Source of the DNA: Ananas comosus
Taxonomy: Eukaryota > Streptophyta > Magnoliopsida > Poales > Bromeliaceae
Assembly (NCBI RefSeq): GCF_001540865.1
Contig: NC_033639.1
Location: 7,672,865-7,736,864, forward strand
Reading direction: 5' to 3'
DNA length: 64,000 bases
In this document: piece by piece, positions 1 through 10,558 of the stretch
How positions within the stretch are numbered: position 1 is the stretch's first letter
Layout: each line of letters begins with the position of its first letter
Position numbers and translations under genes: made by a program
The notes under the pieces: model-generated
Database searches by the model: none
Told to the model about the DNA's origin: nothing
The model's input: the letters and a program-made list of their open reading frames with translations, nothing else

Positions 1-670
1 ATCTTTACATTAATTGCGCAAGTCATACAGTATATTATTTTTAGTATATTTTTTTTCAATTTCACTTGTATTTTTTTCAAATATTGTCAAATATTTTTTT
101 ACTAATATCCTTTCTCATTTGTCCTCCGTCGCTGGCACCGGGCAATCGTCATCGTCATCGCCAGCCGACACCGGCATGTTGTCGCCTTCGCCACGCTTTG
201 CCACATTTGAGAGGCATTTGATCTAAACTGAATTGTTTTTTAATATGCTTTTATAACTATTTTAGTATATCTATTTTTTAGTATTTTCTCTCATTTACAT
301 TTATATATTGCAGCCCGCATATCGTCATCGTCATCGCCGACAACGGCATATTGTCGCCTTCGCCACTTTGCCACTATTTGAAAAGATATTTTGATCTCAA
401 ACTTTTTTTTTTAATATGCTTTTATACATTTTACATTTTTTTTTAGTATTTTCTCATTTACATTATACATTTATCAAATATAAATATATATTTTGTTATA
501 ATATATTTTTTTCATTTCCTCTATATTTTTCAAATATTCCAAATATTTTTTAGTACTATTTTTTCATTTGTCCCCTTGCCGGCACAGCGCGCATCGCCAT
601 CGTTCTCCTTATCAACGTCACCGTGCCGGCACATTGTCACTCTGACATCACCGGCGCCGGCACATTGTCA
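1..670. repeat. Imperfect direct repeats with GC-rich cores in AT-rich DNA
   Basis: Three related blocks (about 120-235, 300-395 and 555-670) share a core with cgtcatcgtcatcgcc and ttgtcgccttcgccac, separated by T-rich spacers containing tttttagtattttctcattt. The spacing is roughly 180-250 bp and the copies are clearly diverged. No reading frame longer than 70 codons and no recognisable protein is present. It looks like a degenerate tandem repeat or part of an old transposon. Confidence 0.6.
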
Positions 671-997
671 AAATTAATTTTAAATTTTAAATTTTGTTCA
701 AAAATTTTATATGTGAATTCATCAGCTTAAAATTTAGAATTTAATTCAAATTTTAAAATTTGTATACACATTAAAAATAATTGTATATTATTATAAAAAT
801 AAATATAGAAAAGTATTTATATGTGTAACTAAATTAAAAATGTATCAAAACTTATCCGAAATAAATTAAAGTTAAAATTTGATAATAGACTCATACCACC
901 AATAAACTATTTAAATTTAAAATATAAATATAAATTTTATTTTTGATTTTTGTGATGTGCATTGCCGTGCACTATGACAAGTATATATATATTATAT
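671..997. other. AT-rich stretch without a gene
   Basis: This is AT-rich DNA ending in a short (TA)n tract that abuts the first foldback MITE. I see no gene and no convincing repeat boundary. Confidence 0.5.
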
Positions 998-1530
998 GAG
1001 TAAGTCTCCTATACTTTCGAAAGTACGGAGACCTCCGTACTTGTAAGTTATTTTCGATGGTAGAAAATCCGATTCGAGATCGGTTTGTTAAGTATAATCA
1101 TCCTATTGAACTATTTGAAACTAAATTTATAATTTTTGACATCATTTACCAAGCGATCAAATGTCTCAAAAATGACTATTTAACGACCGATGTGAACACG
1201 TTTTTAAGTTCAATACGGTGTAGAAGTATCCAAAATTAGATGAAAATTTAATAGAAAATCTACTTAACATCATAGCAAGACCAAACTTCCGATTTGAAAT
1301 TTGAGTCCTTTATCACTGTTTTTTATGGATTTTTATTTTTAGCCGTTCATTTTGAGGCTACTGCGTTTACTAACAAAAAGTCAAAAAATTATGAAATTGG
1401 TTTCTCTCGGTAGTCTACAATAACGTAGATCATGTTTAACGGAACCGATTGCCGAATCCGATATTCCATTATTAAAATAACTTACAAGTACGAAGGCTTC
1501 CGTACTTTCGAAAGTATAGAAGGCCTACTC
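998..1530. mobile_element. Foldback MITE embedded in (TA)n, copy 1
   Basis: The two ends are inverted repeats. The left end begins gagtaagtctcctatacttt; the right end, read on the other strand, begins gagtaggccttctatacttt, and both continue with the palindrome tactttcgaaagta. The element lies between TA runs on both sides, so no discrete target duplication can be defined. The interior contains only short frames (60 aa at 1057, judged spurious). The structure resembles the microsatellite-targeting Micron elements described in rice. That comparison is structural; I could not test sequence homology. Confidence 0.75.
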
Positions 1531-1555
1531 ATATATATATATATATATTATATAT

Positions 1556-1598
<43 letters not shown>
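1531..1598. repeat. (TA)n microsatellite between two MITEs
   Basis: About 68 bp of almost pure TA dinucleotide joins copies 1 and 2 of the foldback MITE. Similar TA runs lie at 981-996 and 2146-2173. Confidence 0.9.
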
Positions 1599-1601
<3 letters not shown>

Positions 1602-2146
1602 CAGGCGCTGTGCTCTCAGGAGCACGGAGGCCTCCGTGCTCCTGAGCGTTTTCGATGATGGAGTTTTCAAATCGACATCGGCTCCGTAAAACTTGATCTA
1701 GCGTATTAAAGTTTCTAGAAAATAATTTTTGTGATTTTCGATATCATTTACCAGCAATCGAAAGGATTCAAAATCAATAATTTTTACAGGCTGAAAATAA
1801 AAATCCATATAAAACGTGTTGATATACACTAAAATTTTCGATCAGAAATATAGATCTTGTTGTAGATAGTATAAAGAATTTTCTATCAAAATTTCATCTG
1901 ATTTGAATACTTCTAACACCGTTAAACTTGAAAACGGCAGATATCAACCTTTAAAATTATGGATTTTGAATCCTTTCGATCACTAGGTAAATGATATGAA
2001 AAATCGCAAAAAATTATTTTCTAGAAACTTCAAATGCGCTAGTCAAGTCCTAACGGGCCGATCGTGCGATATCGAAAATTCCATCATCGAAAACGGCTCA
2101 GGAGCACGGAGGCCTCCGTGCTCCTGAGAGCACAGCAGCCCTGCTC
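1599..2146. mobile_element. Foldback MITE embedded in (TA)n, copy 2
   Basis: The element starts gagcaggcgctgtgctctc and ends gagagcacagcagccctgctc, flanked by (TA)n on both sides. A perfect 32-bp palindrome centred on ggaggcctcc occurs identically near both ends (1615-1646 and 2097-2128). The interior is itself a long imperfect inverted repeat: for example, the segment on resolving near gatcatttacc at about 1740 recurs inverted near 1985. It has no coding capacity and belongs to the same family as the copies at 998 and 31298. Confidence 0.8.
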
Positions 2147-3399
2147 TATATATATATATATATATATATATATTGAGCGCTAGAGTGTTTCTAAAAGCAC
2201 CAAGCTATTGATGTTTATAGTTTTCTAGCCCTTAGAGCAACCTTGGATGATGTATTGGGCTATTGTATTAAAAGTGTACTTTGGTGGCTTAAAAGTTAAA
2301 AATGGTGGTTTATGATTTATTGGCCACAAGGGTTGATCAAAGGGCCAAAAATAACCAAGGCCTTGTTGCTTTTTAAAAATACTATAGCTGGGCTCTATAA
2401 GGTAAATTGATTGTGCAAAAAACTAGTACAAGAATAAGAACAATTCAACAGCATAGAAAATTCATAGATTTGAATTACTACTGCAACACCAAAATAATTT
2501 TTCTTTTTATTTGACTACTTAATGTTGAGAAAATTCGTCACTATGAATACATTATAACTAAGAGCAATACATTAGTATAAAATCCGACCTCAAACAAAAA
2601 AATTAGTTATATTATGAAAGGACAACTAAATTTTGGAATCAACGGGCTTTGCACGAACCAATAATAGTTTTAAATAATAAATTGAAAAGATAAAAATTTT
2701 AGGTAATGAAAAAATTTCACAAAGTAAGATAATTTCCATTAAATTTAACACCTTTGACTAATTTTCAGTTGAAACTAGCATAAATTCATTTACTAATTAA
2801 TTATTAATAGCTAATTAACATATTAATTAATTTTCTTTATTTAATTTATTATAATATTTGAAATCTGAATGGATAAAAAAAAATTTTAAAAAAATGGACC
2901 ATGTACATTCATATGCCCCTCACTAGTTTAGGGGCAAAATGAACAATTTAATTCTTAACCTTCATTATATTATGGTATAACTAAGATTAAAATGAGTTGA
3001 CGGTATTTTTGAAACAAGTAAATATTTGAGGGGGCAATTTTAATATTACAAATTATGTAGGGACGTTTACGATAATTTTGAACTTTTCAAGAATACGAAT
3101 GAAATTGCCCATATATAAAAATGTTGTGCTTAACTATTCTATGATGTTATTGCCCTATTATCAAAAAAATCTGTTGATTAATAGAAAAGTGAAGTGCAAT
3201 TTTTTGAAAACTATAAAGTACTTTCTTAACTATAGATTTTTATAGTAAACTAAAAATAAAATCATAAAATAGCTAAGCATATTGTTTGAACCATATGATA
3301 AGGAAGCAAAAACGTACTAAATCATAGATAGTTAAGTATAACTTTTTAAACAATAAAGTGGCAAATTTAGTTGGGTAAATTGTAGTTTATCTTTTTTTT
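2147..3399. other. Intergenic AT-rich DNA
   Basis: After a (TA)n run, a short sequence beginning ttgagcgctagagtg may be the end of another TA-embedded element. The remainder is AT-rich, with no frame of useful length and no recognised gene. Confidence 0.5.
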
Positions 3400-3935
3400 T
3401 TTGGAAAAATTTCAAATACTATCTCTGTGGTTTCACACTTTCTCATTTTAGTACCTTACGTTTTAAAGTGTATCAATTTAGTATCATGTAATTTTATTTT
3501 TCTCTTTTTATTATCCATTTCACTAATTTTTTCATTAAATAAGTGACAAAGTTAAAATTAAAGGGTATTAAAGTGAATATTCGATAAACCTAGTTAGGGC
3601 ATCTGAAGTTTTTTTGTATATAATTTAACGAAATATTAACGGAGGAAAAAAAATCAGTGACAAAGTTAAAACTAAAGGGTACTAAAGTAAATATTTGATA
3701 AACCTAGGCAGGGTATTTGAAGTTTTTGGTATGTAATTTAACGAAATATTAACTGAGGAGCCGACGAAAAGGAAAAAATGAAACCATAAGGTACTAAATT
3801 GATGAACTTTAAACCACACGGTACTAAAGTGAGAAAATGCAAAATCACAGGGTACTAAATTGATACATTTTAAACTACAGGAAACTAAAGTGAAAAAATG
3901 CGAAACCACAGGAGTTGTATTTGAAGTTTTCTTTT
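3400..3935. repeat. MITE-like repeat, 'cttcaaata' family, copy 1
   Basis: The left end reads aatttcaaatactatctctg and continues through gtggtttcacactttctcatttt. The right end, read inverted, is aaaacttcaaatacaactcc followed by tgtggtttcgca. The interior repeats the phrase 'ggtactaaa.tgat.cattttaaa' several times. Related copies occur near 4638, 8395, 33506, 44575 and 45161, making this the most abundant repeat in the window. Small frames inside it (3682-3909) are judged spurious. Confidence 0.65.
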
Positions 3936-4637
3936 TTGTTTTTTACTCCATGTTTTGTGATAGGTGGTCCAACCTTACAGGGGGATAATAATGTAATGAA
4001 TTTGGTGGGCCCAGACCAACTACATTCTGCGAGAAAAGGCCAACCCAAACCCCGTATTAGCAAAGCCCAACCCAAACTCCATGTTAGCACTTAGCAGTAC
4101 TGTGCTTTAACTTATCCTGCAATTATGTTTTTCTTTTTTTCTCGGATAAAATCATATAAACTTGATGTGAATTATGGTTAATTTTAATTTGGCCCAATCT
4201 TTTAAAATATTGATTATACAATCAAAATTTTAATTTGTTTAATTTGAGTAAATCAACAGTATCCTCACTTCAAAATTCAAAGGGGCTATTTATTTTTATA
4301 GTTTTAATTGGTATATTTTATATAACTGGCGCAATAACAAAATTATTAAAATAAATAAATAATTTCAATTTTAAAACTAAAATGCTTATTCAAAAATTTA
4401 TATAGCTCACTCAAAATGGACCATAACCATAAGTAAATCCCTTACATTATTGTTAATTATTATTAATACTACTACTGGTTACCCTATATTACTGGTAGCA
4501 TTTGTTAAAAACAGTTGTGAATCATATGTTCCATTCACTCTAAGGCTGAAAAAATAAATTTTGAAAAATTTTATTTATTCTTTTCCGAAAAAGTTCTAGA
4601 GCTTCTCATAATCTGGTACACACAAAAAAAAAAAAAA
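3936..4637. other. Intergenic AT-rich DNA
   Basis: I see no gene and no identifiable repeat. A 71-codon minus-strand frame (3875-4090) has no recognisable features and overlaps a repeat. Confidence 0.5.
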
Positions 4638-4960
4638 AAAAACTTCAAATACTGCTTTTGTGTTTTTATGCTTTCTCATTTTATATCTTGTGATTTTAAG
4701 TTATATCAATTTAGTATATGTGTTTTTTTTTTGAATTTTCTTCTATTAATCAATGAAAACTTAAATACTAAACAAGTATTAAACTAAATATTGGATAAGT
4801 TCTCGGTGGGTATTGAGCAGTTTTTACTATGAACTTAAGATGCTAACGGAGAAAGTTTGACGAAAAGAAAAAAAATCATAGAAAACTAAATGATACACTT
4901 TAACCATAGAGGCTACTAACAGCTGAAAAAGTGTGAAATTATATAATGATATTAAAGTTT
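4638..4960. repeat. MITE-like repeat, 'cttcaaata' family, copy 2
   Basis: It starts after an A-run with aacttcaaatactgcttttg and contains the family phrases 'tatatcaatttagtat' and 'ctaaatgatacacttta'. It ends near attaaagttt. It is shorter and more diverged than the copy at 3400. Confidence 0.55.
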
Positions 4961-4989
4961 ACAAAACAAAAAAATATAAAAAAAACATT

Positions 4990-5566
4990 TCTAGAGGATA
5001 ATTATGCCGGTCTTGCAGCCTTCCAGATCGCGTCTCCAAATTCCTCGATGCCTGTCGGCCCAAGATCGTCTCCGAATCGTCGAGCGGCCCGGACGCTCCC
5101 GAGGTCGGCCGCCGCCGCCGCGCCACCGCCGTCGTCACACAAATTCGCTCTCGCTCTCGCTCTGCTTGCCGCCGCTTCTTCTTCCCCTGCGAGGGGGACG
5201 CCTTCCTGTCCGCGGCCACGGCCTCTGCAGCGCTCGCAGGACGTCCGACCCTCAAACCCCCGTCCGTCGTCCACCCTCGCCTCGGCCTCGGCTGGCGCGG
5301 GCGAGGGCGGGGCAGCGGCGACGCGCAAAGTCCTCCTCGTCGGAGTGCCGCGTCGTGCGGCGGTTGAGGTGATACGCAGAGGAGGGATTTGCCGGCCGCC
5401 GCGCCGGATGTGGTGTGGTGGTGGTGGGAGCGGATCTCGCGGCGGCCGTAGTGCGACGCGGAGGGGCGCGGAGCGGAAGGCGCAGAAGGGAGACGTTCGG
5501 GAGGAGGAGGGAGAAGAGGGCGGTGTGGTTGGCGCCCCGCCGCCCGGGCAAGCATCTTTGCCTTAA
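4990..5566. other. GC-rich island, possible captured gene fragment
   Basis: This roughly 570-bp block of very high GC content is sharply bounded by AT-rich DNA. It is open in several frames on both strands (198 aa and 108 aa minus, 206 aa plus), as expected of any GC-rich sequence lacking AT-rich stop codons. The minus-strand 108-codon frame (5002-5328) ends in an acidic, low-complexity segment, but I recognise no domain. It could be a diverged first exon, a gene fragment carried by a transposon, or a repeat-derived island. No start, splice site or partner exon was found, so I do not call a gene. Confidence 0.35.
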
Positions 5567-5698
5567 TTAGTGACGGGATTGAAGAGCAGTCCTCATTTGT
5601 TGCTTTCTTTCCTTTTTTTTTTTTTTTTCTTCTTTTTATTGTGTGTTTTCCAGGACCGTCGTCGAAAATAAATAATTATATTCAAAATTAAAAATTGG

Positions 5699-6209
5699 CT
5701 AAATTATATAAAATCTCCGGTCAAAATTTGATTTTTCACTTCCCTTTCCTGTCATTTAAAAATCTACATTTTGTTTCCTTATAAAATAAAAAATATTCGG
5801 TGTGTAAAATGATCATTTTGTCACTCACTATTGTTGTCTCCTTTATCATCTTCCTCAACCGCCGCCTCGATCGGCCACGATTCACACTTCGATCGGCTGC
5901 GATTTCTCTCCATTTTTTTTTCCATCTGCTCTTCCTGCACCTTCGCCGCCCCTCGATTTCGGCGATAGTATGGAGGAAATCGAGATGGGCGTTGATGGAG
6001 AGGTAGGAAAGAGCAACGAGGGCGAAGGCGAGGCGGCGGAGGAGGGCGAACGGATGTGGGCGAGTGCAGGGCGGTGGAGGAGGGCGAGGCGGCGAGGCGG
6101 CGGTAGGCGAAGCAACAGGGAAGAGGACGAAGGGGTATTTTTGGCATAAAAAAATATTTTATAACGGAACCCTAATGGTAGGGGGTGAAGTGCACATTTT
6201 TTATTTTAC
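5699..6209. repeat. Dispersed repeat, left part (interrupted by Helitron)
   Basis: This is colinear with 34505-35034. Shared landmarks are the tract tgtcatttaaaaa, the phrase ccctcgatttcggcga, a gaggcggcggaggagggcga stretch, and ggcataaaaaaatatttta near the right side. The block stops at tttatttta, and the same repeat resumes at 8181. Its GC-rich middle gives frames on both strands (5800-6147) that do not resemble any protein I know. Confidence 0.8.
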
Positions 6210-6764
6210 TAGTTAAGTGCACGTGCCACGCACGTCACACAAATACTAAAAAAAAAAATTTATAAATAAATATTATAGATTCGATAAATAATATTTAATC
6301 ATTACTAAAATAAAATGATAGAAATAAAAAATAGAATTACAATATCATAAAAGAAAGAACACAAAATCTATCATGGTATCATTAAAAAAAAATACAAAAT
6401 TCGTCACTAAACTAATTGAAAATGTCACCATTAGTTCCCCTTCCGTACAAATTGCATTGTAAGTAAGAAAAACAATAAAATAAATATTAGTAAATCATCA
6501 GAATAGATAAAATTAAAAAAAATGTAAATTTAATAAGAATTCATATAAGTAAAAAATTTAGCTTAATTTTATTTCTTGAGTTTTTGGAATAGGTGGATTA
6601 AGCACAATTTTACTTATAAAATTTTGCTAAATTGATCCTGATAAATAAATTTAAAATACCACAAAAAAATAAAATATTAAAAAGTACATTTATCCTAATT
6701 ATCGATATTAAAGTGCACTATTTTTATACAACAACTGAATTGTTTACAATAGTGTCTCTCCAAA

Positions 6765-6965
6765 TGCCAATGTGTGTTATAGCACTATCTTGTTCTAGAG
6801 TATGAATCTAATTCGATTCATGCTTCAATCCATCCAAATAATTAGTTATTAATAATTTTTTCATGCCAATGTGTGTTAGCATTATCTTGTCCTAGAAAAT
6901 CAATCTAATTCAATTCATACTTCAATCCATCCAAATAATTAGTTCTTAATAATTTTATTCATGTG
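6765..6965. repeat. Tandem duplication inside the Helitron
   Basis: Two units of about 95 bp share ccaatgtgtgtta, agcactatcttgt or agcattatcttgt, and cttcaatccatccaaataat. They lie in the 3' half of the element. Confidence 0.75.
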
Positions 6966-6984
6966 AAATGATAAAAAGAGAAAT

Positions 6985-8080
6985 ATTTTAAATTAAAATT
7001 CAAATTATCAAATTCGCGGGTATTAAATTTTGGCGGGCATTACAAATTTAAAATTTAATTTTGGTACTTAGATTGGTAGGTATTACGTTTGAGAAAAAAA
7101 ATATTTGAGAAAATGTTTGGATATGTAATAAATTTAATTTTACATATTATGTGATTAGCGGAGATATTACGTGATTGGCGGGTAGGGCGTTAGATAAGAG
7201 ATAAATTTAGTTTTACGTATTACATGATTGTTCGGTAGAAAAAAAATTTGAAAAAAGGATATTTTTGCCAACAAAAATAACAGATACTTTTATTTTTATT
7301 CGTTGGATGAGATCCAATGGCGAAAACTTAAGATCTATATTTGAGAATAAATTATTATTTGAAGATTTATTTAAAATAGATAAAATATATTTTATATTTG
7401 AGAACACGGAGAATATTTTGGTGTTGAATATTTTGGTAAAAATATTTAAAATTATATTTAATTAACGATTTTGTTTTGATTGGGCGGGTATTAATTTTTT
7501 TAAAAAATATTCTATGCTTTTACGACGCATTATTTAAATATTGAATATTTTGTTAAAAATATTTAAAATTATATTTAATTAACGATTTAGTTTTGATTTG
7601 GGGTATTAAAATATTTTTAACAATATTTAACGCTTTTATGGCGCGCCAAATTTTAATACTCGTCAAAATTAAATCTACTATTTTATTTAAGGAAAAACCT
7701 ACTATCATAAATTAAAATTCAAATTATCAAATTCGCGGGTATTAAATTTATGCGGGCATTACAAATTTAAATTTTAATTTTGAATACTACATGTTGGCAG
7801 CAAATAAATTTAATTTTACGTATTACGTGATTAGCGAAGGTATTGCATGATTGGCGGGTATTACGTTAGATAAGAGATAAATTTAGTTTTACGTATGGTG
7901 GGTAGAAAAAAAAATATATGAGAAACGCGGCGTAGATAGGAGATAACGGATATAAAGGGTATTTTTGTCAACAAAAATGACAGATATTTTTATTTTTATT
8001 CGTTGGATGAGATCTAATGGCGAAAACTTAAGATTTATATTTAAGAATAAATTATTATTTAAAGATTTATTTAAAATGAG
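6985..8080. repeat. Long direct duplication inside the Helitron
   Basis: Segments beginning aaattcaaattatcaaattc occur at about 6993 and 7713. They stay colinear through ttacgtattacatgatt and gttggatgagatc to aaagatttatttaaaa (7372 and 8060). The period is about 720 bp. Confidence 0.75.
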
Positions 8081-8180
8081 TGGTTGAAATTTACTGGACA
8101 TGACAATATTAGTAAAAAAGATAGAGATATTTTTGGAAAGGAAAAAATTTCAAAACTCACGCTTTTATAAGTAGTATAGA

Positions 8181-8275
8181 TAAGGAGGCAAAGTGTATGT
8201 TTTTAAATGACAGGGGAAAAGTGAAAAATTGGGTCTTGACAGAAGGGTTTTCTGTAATTTGGCCTTAAAAATTTA
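8181..8275. repeat. Dispersed repeat, right part
   Basis: Starting taaggaggcaaagtgtatg and running through tttttaaatgacagg to the ttctgtaatttggcc region, this matches 35035-35120. It is the continuation of 5699-6209 on the far side of the Helitron. Confidence 0.8.
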
Positions 8276-8394
8276 TCAAAATATTATTATTTTTTTATTG
8301 TAGGATAAAAATGAGACGACAAATAATAGTAGAATACAAATTATACATATATAAAATATAAAAAAATTAATTTATCCCTTCATTATATATTTAT

Positions 8395-8750
8395 GGTTAA
8401 AATTTTAAATATTATTTATATGATTTTGCACTTCTTATTTTATTGTCCTATGATTTAAAGTGTATTCATTTAATACCCTGTAATTTTATTTTATTTTATT
8501 TTTTTATTATTCATTCTATTATTTTTTTTCGTTAAATTAATAACAAAATTAAAACTAAAAAAATACTAAAAAGTAAATATTTAATAACCCTAGATAGAGT
8601 ATCTGAAATTTTTTTTATATAATAATGAAGGAACTGAGGTAAAGAGAAAAATAAAACTATAGGATACTAACTTGATACATTTTAAATCACAGTATACAAA
8701 AGTGAGAAAATATAAAACCACAGAAATGATATTTGAAGTTTACTTATTTT
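8395..8750. repeat. MITE-like repeat, 'cttcaaata' family, copy 3
   Basis: It contains the family phrases 'aagtgtattcatttaatac', 'actaaaaagtaaatatttaa' and 'gataca.tttaaatcaca', ending ccacagaaatgatatttgaa. The left end is degenerate. Confidence 0.55.
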
Positions 8751-9639
8751 TTTTAAAGCATAATTATCTAACTTTTGAAAGAAAATAATTTTTTAAATAA
8801 TAAATTTAATAATTTAAATTTGGCCAATTTGTAGAAAAAATTCACAAGTTTTGAGCTTTTGCAAAACTATGTCGACTTTTTCGATTTTGCAAATTCAGTC
8901 AAAATTTTTAGTAAACTGACCAAAATATCATTATACCTTTTTCTCTCTCTTTTTTTTTTCTCGCGCTCTTTTTTTTTTTCAGTTGAAGAAGGCGACAGAG
9001 GCGAAGGCAAAAACGGTCCCCATCGTCTCTGCACTTCACGCCCTCACCCTCACCCGTGCACCCCTCGCCCTACTCAACTCCAACCTCGCTGAGACCGTGT
9101 TGCGACCCTCTTTTTTTTTTCTTTCCGACCCTCCTCCACCGCCTCCACGGCCATCTACAACGATAACAAAAATGGTAATGCGTTCTCTTCCTCCGCCTTG
9201 CCCTCTACCTCCACTGTAGCGGATTTTGCACCCACCAAACCCACTTCTGGGAACTTGCGTTCCCACCACCGCCACCGACGATAAAGAGAAAGTATTTCTC
9301 GGTGTCGAGAAGCTCGCCGGCGAGGGAGGGGGCACATAGCCCACCCGCCTGAGAGGGTGGCAGCGAGCGCGGCCTTGACTGTATCAGAGGCGAAAAGAGT
9401 GAGAAATGCATGGGATCATCTCTGTATTAGCAATTTTGTTTGTTTAAAACAAAAAAAAAAACTGAAAGACTAAAAAGTAGAGAATAATAAAGAAAACCAG
9501 AGAAAAAAAGAAGAAGAAGATGAATTTGCACTGTTAAGATTAAATTGCACTGTTTGAAAAGAACGTTGTACTATTATGGATGTAAGTTGTACTATTTTAA
9601 ATGTAAACTGCACCATTTGAGATAAAAATTATATATACT

Positions 9640-9820
9640 TTTTAAACGAAATTTGCACTCTTTAAGAAATATTTACACTGTTCTTCTCTTGTTACACTCT
9701 TTGATGTGTAAACCGTACTTTTTAAAATAAAAGTTACACTCTTTAAACGAAAGTTGCACTCTTTAAGAGATATTTACACTATTTCTCATATTAAAGGGTG
9801 CAGTTTACACATCAATACAT
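9640..9820. repeat. Short-period repeat of the left arm
   Basis: Units of roughly 25-30 bp built from 'ttgcactctttaa', 'atatttacact' and 'aagttacactcttta' recur several times. The right arm (10565-10850) carries the same repeat inverted and longer, as 'aaagagtgcaac', 'agtgtaaatatctc' and 'gtgcagtttacat'. Confidence 0.75.
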
Positions 9821-9823
9821 TAA

Positions 9824-10558
9824 TGGTGCGTTTGCGTTTGGTTTGAGTTATCTTGGCAGGATTACAAGCAATCCTGCCAGGATTATTGTGTTTGGTTCAT
9901 CTGTTATGTAATATAGTCGTTAATGTAGCATTACAAATCGAGCAGGATTATACCGAAAATATTAACGAGAGGGCGGTCGTGTATTTTGCATTACTAAAAA
10001 TCGGCAATAATACATATTATATAAAATGACAAATTTATCCTCCAACACCCCTAAATCCAATTAACAATATTGTTTTCATCTCTCTCTCACGCCCTCCCCC
10101 TTCTCTCTCGCACGCCGCTCTCTCTCTCTCGCACGAACACCTATCATCTTCTGTTATTGTATGATTTTTAATTATGTATAATGATCTTTTTTTTATTTAT
10201 TCTTTTATGGGTTGAAATTAATTTTTTGCAACATTAATTTTTTTTCATGTTTGATCTTTTTATTTTATTACTTATTAATATAATTAATTTACTAATGCAA
10301 ATTATATTTTTAAAAAATATTATTCAAATGACCACAATAAGAGCAATTTTGGAAAAAACTATATTTTTATGTCAGAATTACTAAATTTTATAGACTGAAC
10401 CAAACGTAGTAATACTATAAATACTGCAATCTAGTATTACATTACTGCATTAAACCAAACGCGATCAGCAACATCAGTAGTATCTCACACCGAAATTTAA
10501 GATACCTAGATATGTTGAGATACTCTGTAATATTACATAACTCGAACCAAACGCGCCA
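9824..10558. mobile_element. PIF/Tourist-like MITE in the loop of the inverted repeat
   Basis: The left end is tggtgcgtttgcgtttggtt and the right end, inverted, is tggcgcgtttggttcgagtt. It is flanked by a TAA direct repeat (9821-9823 and 10559-10561), matching the 3-bp TAA/TTA target duplications of PIF/Harbinger elements. The length is 735 bp with no coding capacity. The clean duplication shows that it inserted after the inverted repeat formed. Confidence 0.85.

Larger units (their letters stand above)
6210..8180 (-). mobile_element. Non-autonomous Helitron, 1971 bp
   Basis: On the minus strand the element begins tctatactacttataaaag (position 8180 downward), a typical plant Helitron 5' end. 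It finishes with gcacttaactag (6221 to 6210), the CTRR-type 3' end. Twelve bases before the end is a hairpin with a perfect 6-bp stem, acgtgc-gtg-gcacgt. The flanks are A on the 5' side and T on the 3' side, the expected A^T target. The uninterrupted paralogue at 34505-35120 confirms the insertion point. The interior is AT-rich, contains two long direct copies of one segment (near 6990-7480 and 7710-8075), and has no Rep/helicase frame. Confidence 0.88.

Noticed and set aside
4946..5566. 206-codon plus-strand frame and overlapping frames on both strands
   Set aside because: High GC leaves all frames open by chance. There is no domain, splice site or clear start, so it is kept only as a GC island.
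5573..5620. T-rich tracts, A-runs and microsatellites as a CRISPR-like or phage-type array
   Set aside because: This is plant nuclear DNA. The repeats are simple microsatellites without unique spacers of constant length.
5800..6147. Frames in the GC-rich middle of the dispersed repeat (and 34627-35023)
   Set aside because: The two copies do not keep the same reading frame, as expected for non-coding repeats.
8983..9344. Frames of 77-102 codons in the left arm and matching ones in the right arm (10922-11615)
   Set aside because: They mirror one another because of the inverted repeat, contain repeat-encoded runs and match no family I know.
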